41,652 bases of DNA from a virus, in the IMG/VR virus record IMGVR_UViG_3300049845_000321, positions 1 through 41,652 of that record; one strand, given 5' to 3'. Shown piece by piece: positions 37,708-41,652 of the stretch. Position numbers and translations under genes: made by a program. Within the stretch, counting starts at the first letter, position 1; each line of letters opens with the position of its first letter. The notes under the pieces are model-generated. The model did no database searches. It had not been told where the DNA came from and saw only the letters and a list, made by a program, of their open reading frames with translations.

Positions 37708-38613
37708 TTAGCCCTTCAGGGCGTTCTGGAAGGCGTGTCGCAGCACCGCTGGGTTCTGGCTGCGCTCGATCACGTCCTGGATGTACGCGCCATTCGCGAT
37801 CTCCATCGTCGCCAGCACCACCTCGGTGAGGTACTGTGGATCACTCAGGAAGATCGCGTTGTTCCCGAGCATGCGGGTCCAGGAGTCGCCGACCGAGCGG
37901 TTGTTGAACCCGTGCTCGACGACGACGTGGAAGACCTGGAACTTCTGCTGGGCGGACCGCAGGCTCTGCTCGGGCGATGTGTCCTCGTACGACCCGGGGC
38001 CGAAGATCGTTTCCAGGTCACGCTTGGAGACCTTGTTGAACGGTGCGGGCTCGTCGCCGAACGTGAACAGGAAGCCAGGCTTGCCGTTCTTCTCGAAGTT
38101 CTCGAGGTACGTGTACCGGCCAGCGAAGTACCAGGCCAGGTCGTAGCTCTCGGACCCGTTTCCACCGCCGTTGCCGACGAGCCACATCTGCCGCAGCTGC
38201 TCGACGATGCGCAGATCGGGCTCGAAGTACGAGACCTGCAGTGCACCATGTCCTTGCGCGAACACGTCGTCGATGCCCATGAACATCACGTGCGGGTCCG
38301 ACACCGCACCCGTCTCATGGATCTTGGTCATGAGCTTTGGGAGCTCTTCCTTGGCGATCAGCTCGGCGATCGAGCCCATCGACCCGGTGACATCGAGCCC
38401 AAGGATGATCGGCGTCGGGTTGGGGTTCGCGTCGCTGATGATGCTCTCGCGGAGCTGCAGCCCCTTGCGCTCGCCCTTGCCGACCTTGACGTTCCTCGGA
38501 TCGAGCTTCTCATTCACGCTGTGCGAGAACACCTTGTCGCGAGACGCTGACTTGTAGTTCGTCGTCTTCGCGTACGACCTGTAGTCGTCGTCATTCCACC
38601 TGCTGTTTCCCAT
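37708..38613 (-). CDS. VWA-domain protein
   Basis: 301 residues. MIDAS motif LGLDVTGSMG at about residue 73, VMFMGIDDVFA later, and FLFTFGDEPAP. The N-terminus is basic and polar. Partner unknown; it may chelate and organise a complex with the genes downstream. Confidence 0.75.
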   Translation of the reverse strand: MGNSRWNDDDYRSYAKTTNYKSASRDKVFSHSVNEKLDPRNVKVGKGERKGLQLRESIISDANPNPTPIILGLDVTGSMGSIAELIAKEELPKLMTKIHETGAVSDPHVMFMGIDDVFAQGHGALQVSYFEPDLRIVEQLRQMWLVGNGGGNGSESYDLAWYFAGRYTYLENFEKNGKPGFLFTFGDEPAPFNKVSKRDLETIFGPGSYEDTSPEQSLRSAQQKFQVFHVVVEHGFNNRSVGDSWTRMLGNNAIFLSDPQYLTEVVLATMEIANGAYIQDVIERSQNPAVLRHAFQNALKG

Positions 38614-38616
38614 TTC

Positions 38617-39021
38617 TCAGTCTCCTTGTGCGCACTTCCGTGCGATGCGCTCGTACACCGCGCCAACAACTCTGGCGTTGAACGACGAGCTCCAGCTGAA
38701 ATCACGAGGGTTGATGACCGGCTGGACCTCGACCACCAACACCTGATCTTGACCAGCTTGCTTGGACAGCTCGTCAATGATCTCTTTGACCTGTGGTACT
38801 TCCCTCGCGGCAACGTACCCAAGCTTGTTCTGTCCGTCATGCAGCATCACGGCGTTCTTGTCGAACCTGTTGTTGACATCAGGGACGAGGAACAGCAGCT
38901 GCTCGTGTACTGGTCGGCTTGAGGCCGCGATGATCTTGTCGAAGGAGTTGGCATGGTGCCGCATTCCCACGATGGTGATCGAAGCGAGCTTCGCGCTGAC
39001 TGACGGCTCAAGTGAGTACAC
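38617..39021 (-). CDS. HIRAN-domain protein
   Basis: 134 residues. LVPDVNNRFDKNAVMLHD and KLGYVAAREVPQVKEIIDEL match the HIRAN domain, which binds DNA 3' ends in repair helicases. It stands alone here. The start GTG 39021 lies in a CACGGAG/CTCCGTG hairpin. Confidence 0.7.
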   Translation of the reverse strand: MYSLEPSVSAKLASITIVGMRHHANSFDKIIAASSRPVHEQLLFLVPDVNNRFDKNAVMLHDGQNKLGYVAAREVPQVKEIIDELSKQAGQDQVLVVEVQPVINPRDFSWSSSFNARVVGAVYERIARKCAQGD

Positions 39022-39068
39022 GGAGCTATAGTACCTCCTCCGTGCCTCACTGAGCCGGCCACCTTCGG

Positions 39069-39869
39069 TCAGCGCCCCTTGAAAGGGGGCTTGTTGCCCA
39101 TCAGGCTGTCGAACGGAGTGTCCCCACCGCCTTTGAGCATACTGAGCATGAGCATGGTCTGCACCATGTTCCCGGCCCCAGCGGTCTGGCCGTTCGTCAT
39201 CTGCATCAGCATGAGCGGCATCATCTTGTCCATGATGTCACCGTCACCACCGCCCATCATCATGAGCGGCAGCAGCATGCCCTGCATCTGGCCCAGATCG
39301 CCTTGGCCGCCCGGCAGCATGCTCACCAGCGAGCGCAGCACCATGACACCGGACTCGAAGCCCATGAGCGAGACCTTGGGCGGGTTCCAGCTCGTGGTCT
39401 CGCCGTTCGGCTTCATGAGCTTGAACTTGTACGTCGTGGCGCCGTCCTTCTCGCTCTCGGTCTTGTCGATGACCCAGGCGATGTTGTTCCTGGCACCACG
39501 GTAGATGATGTCACCGACCTGCACCCCGTTCTTCGGGGTGGCCTGTGCGAACGCGGGCAGCGCCATGCCGAACTCGTCCATCAGGTTCAAGTTCACCTGC
39601 GCCTCGTCGCCGACACCCTCGAGCGTGGCGATGCCCTCGTCGGTCTGCACACCGATCTTGCCGCTCAACAGGTCCCACACGACGCCGTCCGCGCGGCGGA
39701 ACATGCGGGACATGATCTTGTCTGCACCCGGGAAGTTCATGAAGCTCTCCTTGTGGCCAGTGGAAGGACTCACGCCAGCTGGCCGGGCCGGTGGAGTGGA
39801 AACTTGACGTGGGAACTTCCAACCGCTCCCAGCGTCATCGTCGTACATTTGATCGTATGTGTCGCCCAT
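39069..39869 (-). CDS. Met-rich hypothetical protein
   Basis: 266 residues from ATG 39869 with AGGAG upstream. The middle GVQVGDIIYRGARNN looks beta-rich. The C-terminal third is very rich in Met, Leu and Gly (LLPLMMMGGGDGDIMDKMM). No family was recognised. Confidence 0.55.
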   Translation of the reverse strand: MGDTYDQMYDDDAGSGWKFPRQVSTPPARPAGVSPSTGHKESFMNFPGADKIMSRMFRRADGVVWDLLSGKIGVQTDEGIATLEGVGDEAQVNLNLMDEFGMALPAFAQATPKNGVQVGDIIYRGARNNIAWVIDKTESEKDGATTYKFKLMKPNGETTSWNPPKVSLMGFESGVMVLRSLVSMLPGGQGDLGQMQGMLLPLMMMGGGDGDIMDKMMPLMLMQMTNGQTAGAGNMVQTMLMLSMLKGGGDTPFDSLMGNKPPFKGR

Positions 39870-41032
39870 CAGAAACTCCTGCTGTCCATTGAGTTCACCG
39901 CCCATTCGCTGATCGACAGGTGGTCCTCGAACCAGCGGTCGGTCTGCTCTAGCGCGTCGTTGATCGGGACCCAGAACGCGTCCGCGGTCTCGACAATCTC
40001 CTTGCCGCCCGACTCGTACGCCGGGACGTTCATGCCCTTGACCTTCGGTAGCGGCTTGGTGTCATCCAAGCGGAACAGGAAGGCCGTGGTGATGGTGCGA
40101 CCACGCAACGAGCGTTCGGGGTGATCGAAGATCTCCTTGTCACGGATCGACCCGTTCAGGATCTGCCATGTGAGCTCCTCGGCCTTCTTGCCCTCGGCAA
40201 GGCGAATGCCCGTCTCCTCGACGAGCTCACGAATCGCGCCTTGGCGCAGACGGTCCTTGGGCTTCAAGAACCCGCCAGGCAGGGCCCACAGCCCGCGGCC
40301 CGGCATGTTCGCACGCTCGACCAGCAGGATGTGTCCGGACTGGATGACCACGGCGTCGGTCGTCACGAACACTGGCTCGTACGGTGCGGACTCCCAGCCT
40401 TTGCGGTAGTTCTTGAGGAACTCGTACTCGTACACGAGCTCATCGTACGCCTGAGTCTTCGAGAACTTGTCGAGGAAGTGCAGCGTGCTCTTCGGCACCA
40501 TGCGCGCCATGCGACCTGCGAGCTCGAGATTGACGCTCGTGGAGAACATCCAGTCGCGAATGAGGGTTGCGCTGACGTTGGTGTCGTCTTGGGTGTACGG
40601 CGGCACCAAGGCTTTGGGCCACTGCGGGAAGGACTCGAGGTACCAGGTCGTGTCATCGCGATTCGACCCGGTCAGCCGGATGTTGGTCAGGATCGTGTTC
40701 CGCTGCAGGCAGAACTTGGTGATCGCGCGCTTGACGACGCGCTGAACTTGTCGAATCCAAAGCGCGTCGTTGTACAGGTAGTCGCGAATCGGCAGTACAA
40801 CGAGTTCACCGCGCTTCTCACGAGAGTCCTGCGTGGTTCGCCACGCCATGATCATGTCATGGCGTTCGTCGAACGTCAGGGGGTTCTTGGTGTTCCGTGC
40901 GCCGCCGCTGCTGCCGACGAGGACGATGACCAGCTTGCTCGTCTTGAGCGCCTGATCAAGGACGTACGCGTGTCCGTTGTGGAAGGGGTTGAAACGGCCG
41001 ATGTAGACCGTGACGTCTGTCGCTTGCGCCAT
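39869..41032 (-). CDS. nadM: NMN adenylyltransferase-Nudix fusion
   Basis: 387 residues. N-terminal NMNAT domain with YIGRFNPFHNGH at the start and a later NVSATLIRDWM. Around residue 220 a Nudix domain begins. Its box is GGFLKPKDRLRQGAIREL then VEETGI, with Asp at the usual first Glu. It makes NAD+ from nicotinamide mononucleotide and ATP; the Nudix part may cleave ADP-ribose compounds. Such fusions accompany phage Nampt. Confidence 0.92.
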   Translation of the reverse strand: MAQATDVTVYIGRFNPFHNGHAYVLDQALKTSKLVIVLVGSSGGARNTKNPLTFDERHDMIMAWRTTQDSREKRGELVVLPIRDYLYNDALWIRQVQRVVKRAITKFCLQRNTILTNIRLTGSNRDDTTWYLESFPQWPKALVPPYTQDDTNVSATLIRDWMFSTSVNLELAGRMARMVPKSTLHFLDKFSKTQAYDELVYEYEFLKNYRKGWESAPYEPVFVTTDAVVIQSGHILLVERANMPGRGLWALPGGFLKPKDRLRQGAIRELVEETGIRLAEGKKAEELTWQILNGSIRDKEIFDHPERSLRGRTITTAFLFRLDDTKPLPKVKGMNVPAYESGGKEIVETADAFWVPINDALEQTDRWFEDHLSISEWAVNSMDSRSF

Positions 41033-41089
41033 CCGGAGCTCTCCGTTTGGTAGTTGATACCTTGGCGTCTATCGCCTTGGCTTGGTGCA

Positions 41090-41099
41090 TTATTTATCG
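41090..41099 (-). promoter_or_regulatory. Late-promoter motif CGATAAATAA
   Basis: Before the NMNAT-Nudix gene. CTCCG just upstream could pair with CGGAG at its ribosome site. Confidence 0.5.
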
Positions 41100-41130
41100 G
41101 AGCCCGCTGAACGACAAATCCGTTTTGGGT

Positions 41131-41475
41131 TCAGAGCTTGACCCACCCCATCGGGGCGCACAGCCACTGTCCGCCGTTGAAGAGGTTGTTCCCGAGATCG
41201 ACGACGTCGCCGACCGACAGCGACCGCCCGCGGCCGTAGGCCTTGACGCGCTCGTCTTGGCGGCTCGGGTTGTTCGTCAGGTCGAAGCACTCTTCGGCCA
41301 GGGCCTCCTCGTCGGCGTACTCACCCGCGTTCAGGATCACCGTGACCTTCTGGTACTTGGTCAGGTTCGCGCGTACCAGGTTGGGAAGCTTGTCACCGGC
41401 GAAGTACGCGTCGGCCATCATGGTGTGCGGGGCCAGCATGATGATGGCCTCCACAGGAATGTTCGACTTGATCAT
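41131..41475 (-). CDS. Hypothetical protein
   Basis: 114 residues (MIKSNIPVEAIIMLAPHTMM). Mixed helices and strands (KYQKVTVILNAGEYADEEAL). It starts one base after the upstream stop. No family was recognised. Confidence 0.5.
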   Translation of the reverse strand: MIKSNIPVEAIIMLAPHTMMADAYFAGDKLPNLVRANLTKYQKVTVILNAGEYADEEALAEECFDLTNNPSRQDERVKAYGRGRSLSVGDVVDLGNNLFNGGQWLCAPMGWVKL

Positions 41476-41476
41476 G

Positions 41477-41652
41477 TCACCACACCTCGCACATGTTGGG
41501 GTACTTGCCGGTCGTGTTCAGGATCTGCAGGGCACGTTCGCCAGCCAGCTTGGCGGCGGCCTCGTCGAACCAGATGAAGCCGGTGGTCAGCTCGGCCGAC
41601 AGGTACTCGAGATCGTCGCTGGCGACGAAGGTCTGGAACGTGCAGGCCCACT
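41477..41652 (-). CDS. Partial hypothetical protein, C-terminus
   Basis: The last 57 codons of a gene entering from the right edge (FVASDDLEYLSAELTTGFIW, ending MCEVW). No family was recognised. Confidence 0.5.
   Translation of the reverse strand, partial: WACTFQTFVASDDLEYLSAELTTGFIWFDEAAAKLAGERALQILNTTGKYPNMCEVW

Noticed and set aside
37333-38550. 405-codon plus-strand ORF
   Set aside because: It is a GC-driven shadow of purA and the VWA gene on the minus strand, with no motif or ribosome site.

Overview
The window looks like part of a large tailed-phage genome (jumbo-phage type). Nearly every gene lies on the minus strand in tightly packed runs with ATGA, GTGA or TGATG overlaps. Most intergenic starts carry a T4-like late-promoter octamer (core TAAATA) just upstream, and virion or replication genes are absent from this part. 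Host clues are indirect. A PEP-CTERM sorting tail, a two-piece (permuted) tmRNA and an rrn-like boxA fit a betaproteobacterium or a relative, but nothing names the host.

Layout. 1-15.6 kb holds small phage genes plus recognisable enzymes: a partial metacaspase-like peptidase, a PEP-CTERM protein, a deoxyribonucleotidase, a class II aldolase, a CCA-adding enzyme, a PP1/PP2A-type phosphatase, a glycosyltransferase, Hsp20, a VWA protein and a nucleotidyltransferase-fold protein. 15.6-24.5 kb is an RNA island with about 30 tRNA or tRNA-like genes, an RNase P RNA, a short RF1-type release factor, four homing-endonuclease genes and several unexplained structured RNAs. 24.5-34.4 kb holds mostly unknown small phage genes, an outer-membrane beta-barrel, a PTH2-like protein, another tRNA and a permuted tmRNA. 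34.4-41.6 kb is a metabolic block: DUF1937-like protein, nicotinamide phosphoribosyltransferase, adenylosuccinate synthetase, VWA and HIRAN proteins and an NMNAT-Nudix fusion.

How they fit together. Taken together the RNA genes and enzymes form an almost complete phage-owned system for making, finishing and rescuing tRNA-dependent translation: tRNAs, RNase P RNA for 5' ends, CCA enzyme for 3' ends, a release factor, a peptidyl-tRNA hydrolase-like protein and tmRNA. NadV plus NMNAT form the two-step route from nicotinamide to NAD+ known in phages as NARP2.

The most unusual signal is in the tRNA array. Two tRNA genes (18944-19071, 19958-20092) are interrupted by related inserts that end in AACCG/GACCG-N8-9-YGGTTATC. 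A tRNA-Leu(CAA) (17933-18009) is circularly permuted: its 3' half precedes its 5' half, a GAAA tetraloop closes the acceptor stem, and the two halves of the same insert flank it. A second, less clear permuted copy lies at 23759-23890. The release-factor gene carries an in-frame UGA and the PTH2-like gene an in-frame UAG.
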